DNA of 64,000 nucleotides from Oikopleura dioica (Eukaryota; Chordata; Appendicularia; Copelata; Oikopleuridae): contig OU015566.1 in assembly GCA_907165135.1 (NCBI GenBank), forward strand, positions 14,430,157-14,494,156. The letters are read 5' to 3'. Positions 1-11,441 of this stretch are shown here, in pieces; position 1 is the stretch's first letter, and each line of letters opens with the position of its first letter. The notes below the pieces were generated by a model. The model was not told the DNA's origin. It saw nothing but the letters and a program-made list of their open reading frames with translations, and ran no database searches. A program made the position numbers and the translations under genes.

Positions 1-146
1 CTTGTCGATTTAGAACCCTGTTTTTGACCATCGGAGGAATAGATGAGAGAGATTTCAAATACCCTGATTTTGAAGCATTGAATGAAATTTGGGAACTGAA
101 GAACGGAAAATGGTCGAATGTTGGCTCACTTTCAAAGGTTTATTAG
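1..146 (+). CDS. kelch-like protein, 3' end only (partial)
   Basis: Reading from base 3, the plus strand is open to a TAG at 144-146. It encodes a kelch-type blade: a hydrophobic strand followed by GG (FLTIGGIDERD), then a spaced Trp pair (IWELKNGKWSNVGSLSK). Kelch repeats build beta-propellers that usually bind protein partners. Only about 47 residues lie in the window, so the start, full domain set and location of the protein are unknown. A second gene of similar type lies at 37.1-40.1 kb and is broken by transposons. The final codons (KVY then stop) follow a possible splice donor (AAG/GTTTAT), so the true end could differ. Confidence 0.45.
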   Translation, partial: CRFRTLFLTIGGIDERDFKYPDFEALNEIWELKNGKWSNVGSLSKVY

Positions 147-596
147 TGTATTGATAAACAATTTGTTTGCTTTTTTCATCTATACTCTAGACTGTTTATC
201 AATTATCTGCGATTTTCTTGGACAGCAGCGTATTTGTTTTTCCTGGCTTGGTTGACGCAGGCTACCCAATTATCCACAAAATTGATCTAGGTTAAAGTTC
301 TGAGTTGTTTTCAATAATAATTATTAAAGTTAATAAAAAAATTTGAGTCAATTATGTAAATTCGGAGCTTTAAAAAGACTCGGCTGATAAAATTATTGAA
401 ACTCAAGTCATCGCGAAGCAAGAAGAACGGCAAATTTTGAATGCGATTATTTTTGTGACACCTGTTAATCAGTGCTCCAAGTATTAATTGCCTCGAGAAA
501 ATAAAATTGAATTGCTGAAAAACTGGTCGTTTGAAATCAACGAAGAGATTTTCATTGTCTAAAAGCATAAAATATTATTCTTGAAAGTTAATGATT
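147..596. other. intergenic, convergent 3' ends
   Basis: About 450 AT-rich bases between the end of the plus-strand kelch-like gene and the end of the minus-strand glycosidase-like gene. I see no convincing coding exon or repeat here. Confidence 0.5.
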
Positions 597-3500
597 TCAA
601 AGCTCTTTATTTTGTTCAACACAGGGACAAGTATTCAAAGTCATCACGAGTTCTTTGTTGCACTCGTCAAAGCAGTCTCGATCAGGAGGACACAAGCGAA
701 TGCAATTTGTCTAAAACCAATGTGACTTTCACTTGAAGCAATGTTCTTACATGAAATTCCAGGGCGTCTTCTCTGCATTCGATGTAGTTTTCGTTGTCAG
801 TTTCAGCGGCTTCGCAGTTTTCCAAGCAAATCGGGTTTTCACAGCTATCGCAGCCGTTTGGGCACTTTTCTCCACAAGGACAGGAAGAAGAGCACTCTAA
901 TTATTATATAAGGAAAAAATAAATTCAGTGAATAACCGGAAAACTCGGCGAGACAAGCATTTTCGCAAAGATGGTCGCTGCATTCACTTCTGCATTGAAG
1001 ATAGTTTAGTCGACAGATTGTGTAGCATTCATCGTAGAGCTCTTCGTCTCTGGAAGAGAAACAAATTTCAAAACCATATTTCGGTCACTTACGGGCATTT
1101 GTCATCTGGTACTTCTGGTCCTTTGTAGCAAGTTTCGGGGCTTTCGCAAACGAATGATTTTGAAGTTGCATCGAAGGAAAAATTCGCATCTCGAGCAAAT
1201 TTTACGAAGTAGTTTTCCTGTCATTTGGCTCTCCCATAAAGAACATGAATTTTATAAACATTTATCATTATGAAAATTAATTTCTTTATGAATGAACCAT
1301 TCGCTGAATAAGTTCTCCATCAAAGCAAGCCGAAAGTTCCAGCAAATCATCCTCAAGCGGCTTCTCATCCTTCAGATTGGCGGATGTAGCAAGAGTTGAA
1401 AACGTGAATTTTCCAGCGTTGTTGTTGCTCACGAACTTTTCAAAACGCTGTTTAGATATTCCGACAATTTTAGAAAAATCTCCCAAAAACGCGAATTTTC
1501 TGTCGTTCAACAAGGTGATTTCTGCAAAAGTCGTGAGAGAATAGTTGCTTTGAGGAGTGAAGGTAAACTGAATAATATAAGATCGATTATTCTTGCTTTT
1601 TTGATTACCGTTGCGTCTGAACTTGTGTAAGAGCATTTGTTTCCACGAGTTGGTTGTGATCGAATGTAGTAAAATTCTGTGTTTTCATCAGCTCCTTGCA
1701 AAGATGCTATTGGAAAGGAGAAAGATGTAGTTGTTTGGTGCAAAAGTATGTAATTGTTTGTCAGTTTGTTGTTTTCTGCATCAACGCCGTCATAAAACTG
1801 CATCTGTTGATAATTTTGGGAGGGGAAATCGAGTAGAAATAATGTCAGATATGATCAACAGTCCTCTATTTCAGCATATGTTTGCCAACGAATCTCCGTT
1901 CCTTTTCCAAGTCCATTTTCTTTGCTCCCGATTCCAGCGAGATCTGCATCCATCGGCGCTGCGGGCACGTCTGGTTTCAAAATGACTCCATCATTTCGAC
2001 AGCATTTTGACAAGATAGCCCATTTGAACTTTCCTTTTTGGTCGCCGAAACGGACTGGTCCAGTGCTAAAGTCTATCTTGAAACAGTTCTTTAATTTCTT
2101 GGTAACCTCAAAGTAACAGCAGCAATTTGGAATTCGGCGTCGATTTTTTGGTATTGGTAGTTGTTCAGGCCGTCGTACTCCCCACTCAAGATCGGACCAG
2201 TCATCGGTCGAAGTCCAAGAGCATTTGTGAAAAGACCTGTCAAACCGTAATCGAAGTTGAACGGAGAAGTAACCTCCAAAGAATGGACATGGGTGAGCAA
2301 GGCGGCGTAGATTCCGATTCTGGGATTTGCGTTGGCGAAAGTCATTCCAATACCTTTCTTTGGCCTCGTCCCAGCCGGTACTGCAGCGTTAGAGAGGCCT
2401 TCGTGCATCCTTAATTACTTCATTAGAAATAAAAAGAGTGGAAAATTTTACGTGAAAAGCCACTCTTCTCCACCGCCGATTTCCAAGTTCGCCCGACAGT
2501 GCTGATTCAAAACTTCTTTCGTGTATCTGATGGTCATTTGAGAACAGCCAGACCATCGATCATTGAAAAATATATCACTACGCGTATTATAATTCTTAAT
2601 TTCGGGAAGAGCTTTCCAGTATTGTCTATCATTGACGATCGTGATTCCACCATACCAGCATTCATCCCTGTACGGGCAAGGAATATGACTGTCTGTATCT
2701 CCTCCTTTTATTTCTGCGTTCCAGCAGACTTTGTTCCGAGAATATGGTTCAGAATGAATTTTCTCTTGCCTTGATTGAATTCAATATTCCGCTAAAAATC
2801 TTTTAAACTCACCTAACGTTAGCGTCGACTCTTTCACAAAGATATTGATCTTGAAGTTGAGGAACACTTTCTAGCTTTGCAGTTGGAAAGCCATACTCAC
2901 AGTCCATCCCAAAGTTGAGATTATAATTTCGACTCAGCTCATAATAAATCTTTGCTGTTCCCCATCGGTCACAAGATGGAGGCTCCGTTTGTGGAGGCTC
3001 TAGCGAGGGAGGGCCCCAAATGTTATTTCGATTGTTCATGTATTTCTTAAGGCCAAATTCGTCAGTGTCAGCCCACCAGTCGGCCAAGTGAAAATAATTA
3101 ACCAGAACAGGAGCATCTCCACCAACCAATTCCTTTCCAAGTTCCATCAATTCGCCAGACAAATCAACTTGAGTCTTCCCATCTTTTGTAACCAGCCCGT
3201 CGTAGTAGCTCCCCACAGCAGTGGTGAACATTGCTTTTGCATGTTGGGGAAAATCATTCTTTTCAATGTCTTCTTTAAAAGTTGAGCAGGGGCAGTCATC
3301 GGAGAGTCCCATAGCTCCAAAGACCTTGATCATATCTCCCCACTTCGCGATAGCTGCTCTCGGTCCTTGATTCGATGTCACAAGAATAGTAGTCGACTCA
3401 AACGGGACAAAACCAGTTCCATCCTCTCGTTTCTTCACAAACTCCTCATAAGCTCCACCGATGTGAGATCGGGCGCCTCTCGACGTACCAAACTCGAGGT

Positions 3501-4578
3501 CCAGTTGTTCAACAAAACAAGTTTCATCTTCTACTGGAGTCTTGAGTTTAAGACGAGCTGCTGCTTCCAAAAGCATGCTGTAAGCATTGTCTTTGGTGTA
3601 AATCCAATAATCTAAGTAAGAGTAGAATGAAGCCAAACTTGCTGGAGAAATAATGATCACATCCTTTTCGTTCTTGTGGACGAGCATAACTGGTCCTCCA
3701 TCGAGCCCCTCGCCATCTCGAGCGATATCTTTCAAAGCGGAAACCTTCCATTCTCCATTGACAGTGTGTTCTCCGCCGAAATGATCGCCTTTCAGCCACC
3801 AAAAGAAGCTATCAGACGATTCCGGCACCTTGAAGCTCGGAAAACCAAAAAGAAGGTCTCCAACTCGTCCTCTGACGTCAGTGTTCTTCTTCGTCTCCGG
3901 TGAAAATTGTCGGAAATCGTCGAAAGAAAATCGGTCGCTGAAGAAATACACGCCCAATTGATCGAAATGCCGGATGATCATTTTGCCAAGTTTGTCGTTT
4001 GACCTTGCTCCGTAATGCTTCCAGCTGTATTCTTTGAAATTGAACATTTCGTATTCTTCTTCTTTCAATTCGTCGCACTGGTCTTTTATCGGAAGGTAGT
4101 AGCCAAATCCGCCCAAAATATCGACCTCGGTGTCGAACATGTTTTTCTCTACAGTTGGATTTTTCTCTGGTCGGTCTTCATACAACCCATCGAAATTGAC
4201 CTCGCAAATGTCGTCATTTTCGTCAAAGTTCTCTCCAATACAGTTGGTGTAGCAATTTATGATATTGATTGCAGGAGTACTTCCGTCATCGTACGGACTG
4301 TATTCACTAAGCGATGCAGAAATAAAGCCAGATTCCAAGGTTTGAGCGCCAGCAGTCAACTTGAACTTTCCGAGATCGTCTTTTTCGCGTTTTGAAACAA
4401 AAAATTAAACCCTTTTTTCATGAAAAATTTCTAAAACGACCCCTGCGCCGGTAAAAGTTGGAATTTCGATGGTCGTAGAATGATCATTCTTGTACTTCTC
4501 GAGCCAATAGGCACTAGTTCTTCCCTGCAATAATATCAGAAAACTCAAGAAACCAGCGGTTTCGAGGCGATTCCGCAT
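597..4578 (-). CDS. secreted TIM-barrel glycosidase-like protein with Cys-rich tail
   Basis: Eleven exons can be joined in frame: 4578-4411, 4365-2813, 2769-2452, 2409-2107, 2065-1864, 1803-1609, 1567-1298, 1217-1093, 1049-937, 896-751 and 710-597. They sum to 3507 bases, or 1168 residues. The N-terminus is a signal peptide (RLETAGFLSFLILLQG). Residues about 60-750 resemble TIM-barrel alpha-galactosidase-like hydrolases: VLVNYFHLADWWAD matches the usual FQLDSWW strand, FDYGLTGLFTNALGL the mid-barrel segment, and TLSTGPVRFGDQKGK plus CCRNDGVILKPDVPA the LSGGPVGPGD and CRADGVLLKP segments. A beta-sandwich-like region follows, then about 130 residues of Cys-rich repeats ending CPCVEQNKEL. Nine of ten introns are GT-AG and 40-100 bases long; the one after exon 5 only works in frame as GA-AG. 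An upstream in-frame Met lies at 4614, but 4578 directly precedes the signal peptide. The family assignment is from memory of motifs and the substrate is unknown. Confidence 0.7.
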
Positions 4579-4814
4579 GACTCTCTCTCTCTCTTCTATC
4601 TCTTTTCCTTTCAACTAAGAAGAGGTCTGATGGAAAGATTTGTATGCACTTGATTTTCTGGTTAATAATTTTTTCTCACAATTACGTTTTTCACACATTC
4701 AAAAACAAAGATTGATGAAATACTTGCTTCATACTCGGCATTACTCAATAATGACTCTATCATACACATTTTGTTGATTTGAACAGTGTTTATTTCAAAG
4801 AAATTGATGAAAAG

Positions 4815-4999
4815 TTATTGCTGGAAGTAGTTCGCTCGTAGCATCCAATTGTATGGCTAAATTCATATTTTCTCTGAATGTGCGCACTTCTTACCCAAAG
4901 AGCCCAAGGGGTCTTCTTGCTATCCCTCACCCTATTTCTTCCCCAAGCGTTGCTCTTCTCGAACAAAAAAATCAGCGTAAGCATTGAAAAAAGTTTCAT
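4815..4999 (-). CDS. small secreted peptide, two exons
   Basis: The ATG at 4999 opens a clear signal peptide (MKLFSMLTLIFLFEKSNAWG). A donor (TGG/GTAAGA) and an acceptor (TTTAG/CC) define a 38-base intron at 4857-4894. Splicing gives a short mature peptide rich in Arg, Lys and Trp ending MLRANYFQQ and a TAA at 4815-4817. An AATAAA lies just downstream on the minus strand (near 4790). Unspliced, the frame is also open for 69 codons, so the exact C-terminus is uncertain. It lies upstream of the secreted glycosidase-like gene on the same strand. No family recognised. Confidence 0.45.
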
Positions 5000-5794
5000 T
5001 ATTATGTCTCCGAGTTTGAAAGGCGTAATGGATGAACTTTTCGTCAGATACTGCTTTATATGCTCAGCTTTGAATTTTTTATGCGAGTTGACAATACTGA
5101 GGGCTTTAAAATAACATTAAAAAAGGTCGAAGGTCGCTCAGGCATAAGGTCCGTTAGGCGATTGAATAAAGGCAGTTACGCCATTTAGGACCGTTAAGAC
5201 AAAAAGACGGTTCAGCCATATGGACCATATGAGTTACGGTTTTTTCGGCTATTCTTGCGGGTTCGCAGCATCAAAATTTATGATTCACAAACAAGAGAAA
5301 AGAAGTCGAATATCATATTCATCTCCTTCAAAATTGAAGATCACGTCAATATAAATTGACTTCTCAAGTATACTGTATAGAATTTTAAGTCAATAAGTAC
5401 GATTTCGAGTTCAATGTTGATTTCGACAATATATTTATTCCAAATATATGACTGATCATGTATCAGATGCTCCTAAATTTCCAGCACCTGGGTTTTTTAA
5501 TCAACAGTGAACTTGAAATGGTAATTCTTGATTGCAAATTCTATCCAGTATACTTGAGAAGTCAATTTATATTGACGTGATCTTCAATTTTGTCGACCAG
5601 AAAATTATTGAAAGCTGGTTATCTCAGAAGATTCTACTGATTGCTTCATCTTTTTAATTTTAGATGTGATTTCGTCTAATTCACATTATCTTTCCATCCC
5701 TGGTCTAATAAAGAAAAAACAAGTTTGATCTTTATTTTTTTTTTAGTTTTATTTTGTGAAAAGATGGTTGTAAAATATGATAAAATGATGTAAA
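5000..5794. other. intergenic with a foldback repeat
   Basis: No coding exon seen. The stretch holds the inverted repeat described separately (5329-5592) and an A/T-rich 3' flank of the Pax gene with AATAAA signals on the minus strand near 5730-5755. Confidence 0.5.
5329..5592. repeat. foldback (hairpin) MITE-like element
   Basis: A 47-base left arm (5329-5375, beginning CAAAATTGAAGATCACG) is repeated in inverse near the right end (ending 5592, CGTGATCTTCAATTTTG), with further imperfect pairing inward (TATAGAATTT / AAATTCTATC). The central loop has no coding content. I could not find a clear target duplication, so the superfamily is open. Confidence 0.65.
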
Positions 5795-6958
5795 TCAGAA
5801 AGCAGGCATAAAGTACTGTTGGTAAGTTTCTTCAGCGCCGAAAGAAACAGTTTCTGGAGCGCTGAAGATTTGTTCTTGAGCATTTTCGGCGAAGACGGTT
5901 GGAGGAGAGTAGCAGCCAGAATCGGTTCCGGGACTTTTGTTTCCAGTTTGAGTTTCGACTTGAACTGGCTGTGTTTCGTAGAATTGATTGGGGTAGACTT
6001 GAGGCTGTTGGAAGTAGAATTGCTGGTTTGCTGAGAAGAAGTTTGGCATCATTTGGGTTTCTTGGCCGAAGATAGCGTTTTCTTGAGGCCAGGAAACTGA
6101 CGGAGGAGAATTCGAAAGCTGAGGAGGTGAGGGCACTGTTGGCATTGCTGGAGCATTTGATGGACAAAGAGCAGTTTGAACAGGTTGATTTGAAGATTGC
6201 TGAGCGTGGCATTGTTTTCGGTATCGAGCGCGTCGGTTGGAAAACCAGATTTGAACTCGGTTTTCTGTCATGCCAGTGAGAGCGGAGAGTTCTTCGCGGA
6301 CGTAGACATCTGGGTAGTGGGTTTTGAGGAAGGCGCTTTCGAGGGCGTCGATTTGCGCTGGAGTGAAATTTGTTCGAGCTCGACGGGGCTTGGTAGGCGC
6401 TGCTGGTGGAGGAGAAAGGATGATTTCGTCGGTGGATGGGTCGGTGGTGTCTCCTTCTTCAGCGCAGCCTTTGGATCGGAGATGCTTTTTGATGGCATCG
6501 ACGGACGGCGGTTTTTGGACGCCATTTTTGACCATTTCTTCTCGGATCTCCCAGGCAAAGGAGAATTGTTTTCGGTACTCGACGATCAGGTACTCTTGCT
6601 CCTTGCTGACATTTGATTTTTTCTTCGATCCTCCAGAAGCGCCGGGCTTGATTTGCCCAGTTTGTTTGAAACGAGAGAGGATTTTGGAGACGCAGCCGTG
6701 GGAGACTCGAAGATCTCGGGAAATGACGCAGGGACGGATTCCCATTTGAAACATTTGGACGATTTTTTCGCGGGTTTCGAGGGACAGGGGACGACCATTG
6801 ACGAAGGCACCGCCGAGTTGGTTGAGTTTCGCGCTGCTTTGCATGTTGGTTGATTTTGAAGGTTTGTTGGTTTGTTGTTGGATGATGATTGTGATTTGAG
6901 TTGTTATGAGTTCCATGAAATCGGAAGTGGGTTTTATAGGAAGGGAATAGTACGCCAT
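5795..6958 (-). CDS. Pax3/7-like paired-box homeodomain transcription factor, single exon
   Basis: One uninterrupted frame of up to 387 residues. A paired domain follows the Met at 6844 ([16 protein letters not shown], then [20 protein letters not shown] and [10 protein letters not shown]). A short acidic linker without a recognisable octapeptide leads to a complete homeodomain ([15 protein letters not shown] ... [17 protein letters not shown]) with Ser at position 50, the Pax-type residue. The C-terminus is Pro/Gln/Ser-rich and probably an activation region. The full homeodomain and the paired-domain sequence favour the Pax3/7 group over Pax2/5/8 or Pax6. Pax genes normally have several introns; here there is none, suggesting intron loss or retroposition. 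Possible starts are 6958, 6916 and 6844; the last begins right before the paired domain. Nuclear; expected role in neural, ectodermal or muscle patterning. Confidence 0.9.
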   Translation of the reverse strand: MAYYSLPIKPTSDFMELITTQITIIIQQQTNKPSKSTNMQSSAKLNQLGGAFVNGRPLSLETREKIVQMFQMGIRPCVISRDLRVSHGCVSKILSRFKQTGQIKPGASGGSKKKSNVSKEQEYLIVEYRKQFSFAWEIREEMVKNGVQKPPSVDAIKKHLRSKGCAEEGDTTDPSTDEIILSPPPAAPTKPRRARTNFTPAQIDALESAFLKTHYPDVYVREELSALTGMTENRVQIWFSNRRARYRKQCHAQQSSNQPVQTALCPSNAPAMPTVPSPPQLSNSPPSVSWPQENAIFGQETQMMPNFFSANQQFYFQQPQVYPNQFYETQPVQVETQTGNKSPGTDSGCYSPPTVFAENAQEQIFSAPETVSFGAEETYQQYFMPAF

Positions 6959-7299
6959 CTAAGAGGGGAAGACAGCTGGAATCAGGTGCATCCGGCAGTG
7001 CAGAAGGCGCGTGATTACTTTCACCATGACTTTTTTTAAGGTGCAACCGCGGCATCATTGATTCCAGCTGCTAAGGCAAGGTGCGCCTCACTTTCAATGC
7101 ATTTTGAGAGAATAGAGATTGATAGAAAGAGCCTCTTACTGTATTTTCAACTGAAGGAAACTCTTCTGTAAAACGACATCCTGAAATGACAGCAACCAAT
7201 CAAAGCTGTTTCCGCTGAACAAATGTTCCATGAAGTGATTAGTTAAAATAACGGATTAGAAACTGGCCATCGGTCGAGGAAAAATTAAAAATTCGCAAA
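6959..7299. promoter_or_regulatory. divergent intergenic region between Pax and the 7300 gene
   Basis: This 341-base gap separates two divergently transcribed genes, so it must hold both promoters. I see no obvious TATA box at a convincing position and no repeat. Confidence 0.3.
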
Positions 7300-7713
7300 A
7301 TGGCTAATGAGGCGGCAGAGCCGGAACTTTTTTCAAAATTGATCGATTCGGAAAAGGTCAGTACAAAGCGGACATATTGGTAATCTTTAGCTAACTGCTT
7401 GTCAGAACGGGGAATTAGCTTTTCGAATATGCAAAAATCGCGGCGGGTTTTGAAAAAGAAGTTTTCTTTTAACGATTTTCAACTGTAAATTCAAAACAGA
7501 AGAAGCATTAGATCATGTCTTCTGGCTTGGGAATCCGGTCAGAAGCGAGCCAAGAAACTAGAATCCGAATTCATTCTTCCACTTCCGCTGAAAATTGAAA
7601 AAGTTGATTTTGGACCAAATCGCGGCTTAAAAGTCACAATGGCAAGAGCAGGAAGCGAGCTTTCAAGAATGAAAGGAACAAACCGCAGTATCCAACACTC
7701 AAATACCCGCTGA
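7300..7713 (+). CDS. small conserved-looking protein of unknown family, three exons
   Basis: Exons 7300-7356, 7406-7446 and 7500-7713 join through two GT-AG introns of 49 and 53 bases into a 103-residue frame ending TGA. The start MANEAAEPELFSKLIDSEK has a good A-rich context. The centre is basic (FRICKNRGGRSIRSCLLAW) and is followed by a hydrophobic/charged stretch (FILPLPLKIEKVDFGPN). Short introns with exact phase agreement (0, then 2) argue that the gene is real. There is no signal peptide or membrane segment. I do not recognise the family. Confidence 0.55.
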
Positions 7714-8200
7714 ATTTACTGTATAAACTCAGTAGTAATACATTCACCTGGCTCTTTGAAGGAATGCTATTTTTGCTCATTTTAGGCGGGACTTCCTTTT
7801 CGCCGTTTTTGAAGAAAACATCTTTCTCGGAAGTCATTTTAGAATCTTGACTCTCACGGAAAAAAATAAGGGGATCATAAATTTTCACGCGCGGGAAAAG
7901 AAAGTATCCGATCGGCGGAAATTTCGGAAATTGTTGACCTCGTTAAATTTTCTATATTTTGGCTCCTTTTGAAGGTTATTGGGCTCAAGAAACCATTTTC
8001 ACGGTTTTGGAACCGTAGATAGATTTGAGAATGACCGTAGTTCTTTTACATCTGCAGATATCTTAAGGGTTTACTAGTCAAAAGTGGAAAAATCGGCTTT
8101 GAATTTATATTTTATGTTTATTTACAGTCGTATTTCTACAATTTACAGTAATCATCAACCTTTCTTCAAATCATACAGTAAGGCACAGTAATAAAAAGAA
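7714..8200. other. intergenic; possible small minus-strand exon
   Basis: A minus-strand reading frame at 7888-7634 (MTSEKDVFFKNGEKEVPPK) looks mildly coding but overlaps the third exon of the plus-strand gene at 7300-7713, so both are unlikely. An AATAAA on the minus strand near 8110-8120 fits as the polyadenylation signal of the discoidin-receptor-like gene. Confidence 0.3.
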
Positions 8201-11200
8201 TCAATGAACAAGTTGAGCATAATGATCGTTTTCGGTGAGACTCTCTCCTCGTCCGGAATCAGCCGTGATCGATCCGATTTCGGAGTATTCGTGGCCGAAC
8301 TCGTTGATTTTCTGGCTCGGATTAGCAACCAGCTTGGGTTGGTAGCTGTACTGGGGGTAGGATTGGGCGGGGAGGACGTAGTCGACGTGGGAGTGCTGGG
8401 TGAAGCGGGATTGGTTAGTGACGATGGAGGGGCCAGTGCTGTAGTTGGGCGAGGGAACGAGATTGACGAAGGTGCCGTCGCGGTAGATAGTGGTGCCATC
8501 GTAGGATTGACCTTCGAAGTTCTTGTCGGATCGGTTCGATCGGGAGACAACGAGGAAAACGCACAAAATGACGAGGAAGAGCAAGCCTCCGAGGACAACA
8601 CCGCCGACGGTGATCCACTGGTTCGTGGTCAGGGAAGAGTCGAGCTCGATGAGAACAGAGTCCATTCGGATCGGGGCGATTTCGGACTCGTCTTTTGTCC
8701 AGGAAATTTCGGAGAGGTGGAGAACGCCGGTGTAGGAGATTTTTATTCTGAAAGAGTGATTTTAGAATATTGATCGAAGTGGTGTTTAATGAATTTTCGG
8801 TACTTTGCGAGAAGGTTTTTGACTTACCGAATTTCGGTGACGACTTTTTCGAGCAAAAGAGGAATGATTCGATGCTCGACTTTTCTAGCGCAGTCAATGT
8901 TGTATCGCCAAGTTTCGTCGGCCGAATTCGTCACTTCAATTTGATTCAAGCAGCCTCGCGCTCGAGCGGAGACGTGAAAGACGAGTTCTGAAATATTGAG
9001 CGGCTTGGTCCATTTCATTGTCACTGTCAAAGCGCCATTCTCGCTCGCTGGAAAGGTCAAATATTCATCTTCGATTCCGTCGACCAATCGGCCAACACCG
9101 CTGAGGGAGGATTCGACGAGGCCAGTTTCTGGCTCCAGGTTGTCTCTGGGAAGACTGGAGAGGGAATAGCTCTCGAAGAAGTCGTCGCGATAGCAGCCGA
9201 TCACTTCCGTTCTGATGCAGACTGGCTTGCCTTTGTCGGTTCGTGGGATGATCCGCAGGAATTTGCCGGAAATCGAGGGGGAAAGTTCGATGATGTCATC
9301 GTCGGAAGCGACTGTAAAGACGTCTGGGTGCTGGGACCAGTGTTCTCCATCGAGAGAGACGTTGAGGAAGACGGTTTCAGCTCGCTCAGACCCGCTTGGT
9401 CGGCCTTGGAGGGCGATTCTGGTGATTCTGGCGATGGAGAGGAGCTCGATCTAGAAGAATTTTTTTAGTTACAGTTATTTACAGAAGCAAGAAACAAAGA
9501 AACTTGGCTTGATCCGCACTCTGCTCAGCTGATCTCCCACAAAAGAGGGGCCACTTGAGTCGGATTTTCCGGTAAAGCGCAGCTGCGCAAAAAAGTGGCC
9601 AAAGTCAATATCAGAAATTTTCAGGGCTTTCTGAAATTTTGCACCGAGGAACCGCAGCGTCAAGAGCTGCCAAAACGCGCGAAAAGGTCAATCGATGCGA
9701 AATCTCGTGTTTGATATTAGCTGAGCGGCTTTAAATTGTGAATTGAAGCCAACTAACAGTACTGTAGTTCAGTTCTCTTTACCTGTAGATATTCGTTCAG
9801 GTCTTCAGGAGAAATGGTCGGATGGCACCAAGCTCCGGCGCCGTCCTCGTTGTTCAGTCTGGCATAATGGGCTGCTGCAGAGTCGGCGTGGCTTTTTGAG
9901 GCTTTGAAATTTCGGTCTGGAATTCGCCCGTCTTCAACGCCCAGCGGGAAGTCGCATTCTGAAAAAAATCGGGATAAGCCTTGTTGTTTTCAGCGGGACG
10001 CTTTTGCGGAAATTATACATCATCCCCCGGCATGGCCTTTTTTGGATTGGAGAAAATTGGAACACTGGCATATACAAAAGGGGATTAAAAAGGGGACAGA
10101 GTATCAAAAAAGCTTGATACTCGAGCTCGTGTTAAAACAATTCTCAAATTCTCGCTCCAATTAACCCAGACTTCGGGATTATTTTATGGCCATTCGGAAT
10201 CTGACACCTTGCGTCGCTTATTTCTCAATTACAGCTGGCCCAGGTTAGTTCTGTTTGCTTTTTATTTACAAAATGTAAGCTCGGGCACAAAGCTGCGTCC
10301 TTGTCAAAATGAGAAAAGGGTAAACACATGCGGATTAGGATAGAATTTCTAGCTCTAGGCTTCTTATTCTTGGGAAAACTAATAAACAAGCTATTCAGAG
10401 GGGGTTCCCTTAGTGATTCTCGCGAATTTAACCTCTTTTGGAAACAAATTTGCTATCGAGGGGGGTTCCCTTAATGATTTTCTTCAAAAAGAAGCCATTC
10501 TGAGCTGCAATTGAAAAAACTAATCAGTGCATTTGATTCGAATTTAATCACTGTGCCCAAATTAGCCTTTGCCCCAGGCGATCGCCCAAAAGAAAATGAA
10601 TTCAATAGATTCTTCAACTCGAAAAATGTCGCTGAAAATTTCACCCTGCTGAGCAGCTTTCGGAAGAACTTAAAAGCCCATCAAGTGGGTCTCTTTATTG
10701 ATTCGGAAATTCAACTGACAAAAAATAATTTTTCAAATTCCGGAATAAAATAATTTCAAGCGCAAATAAGATTGTTGAGAAAATTTTCTGCTGCCAGGAA
10801 GTCGCCCGATGTTCACTTACTGTCAGATGGCAGGCGATAGGGAGGAAGTGATCTGACTGTAAATGACACGCGGCGCGATTTGATTCGCGTGATAGAGGAA
10901 GTACCTCGCTCTCAGAATTACTGTGGACGGGGAATTAAAGGATTTCGGAAAGAAATTTTTAAGAAAAAACTGAAGGGGAAATAATCTGATAATGTTAAGG
11001 TCACCGCCTTATGTAAAAACCGCCGCTATCTGAAAAATTGGCGCGTGTCCTGCTTTTCCCCGCCCTCGGAAGGAATTCTAGAGCCACTCCAAAATTCACT
11101 TTCCTCATTCACGATTTTTAAATTCGTTTAACTAATCCCGCTAAACTTACTCGTCAAAAACTTTTTCTAATGCCATTTCTGGAGGCGCGCCAGTTTTTTG

Positions 11201-11441
11201 CCGTTCAGCAGGGGGGAGTTAAATTTGCCGCCGCAAAAGAGCCGGAAATAGAAACCCATACTTGGATAAGGGGATCACGAGCAGAAGAGAACGACTCGCC
11301 GGAAATTGGCTCAATGCCACTGTTTTTTGAAAATTTGGGAAATTCGGAAATTCGAATAATTTTATGATGAAAAAAGCTCTTACCTTGAAAAGAGTCGCCC
11401 GCCGATGCAGCTGAAAAAATCGCGAAGAGGAGAATCTTCAT
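8201..11441 (-). CDS. discoidin-domain-receptor-like membrane protein lacking a kinase
   Basis: Four exons (11441-11384, 9958-9783, 9450-8828, 8747-8201) sum to 1404 bases, or 467 residues, with all phases agreeing. The order is: signal peptide (MKILLFAIFSAASAG); an F5/8-type C (discoidin) domain aligning with DDR1/2 (CDFPLGVEDGRIPDRNFKAS, then DGAGAWC and NEYLQIELL, closing CIRTEVIGCYRD); a second discoidin-like domain about 30-220 residues on; a transmembrane helix (VGGVVLGGLLFLVILCVFLV); and a cytoplasmic tail of about 115 residues with several Tyr (PNYSTG, HEYSEIG, DHYAQLVH). DDRs are collagen receptors whose tail normally carries a tyrosine kinase of about 300 residues; here a stop ends the gene with no kinase. 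A polyadenylation signal follows, so truncation is probably genuine. The first intron is about 1.4 kb, much longer than its neighbours. Confidence 0.85.

Noticed and set aside
7634..7888. Minus-strand frame MTSEKDVFFKNGEKEVPPK
   Set aside because: Overlaps the better supported three-exon gene at 7300-7713 on the other strand.
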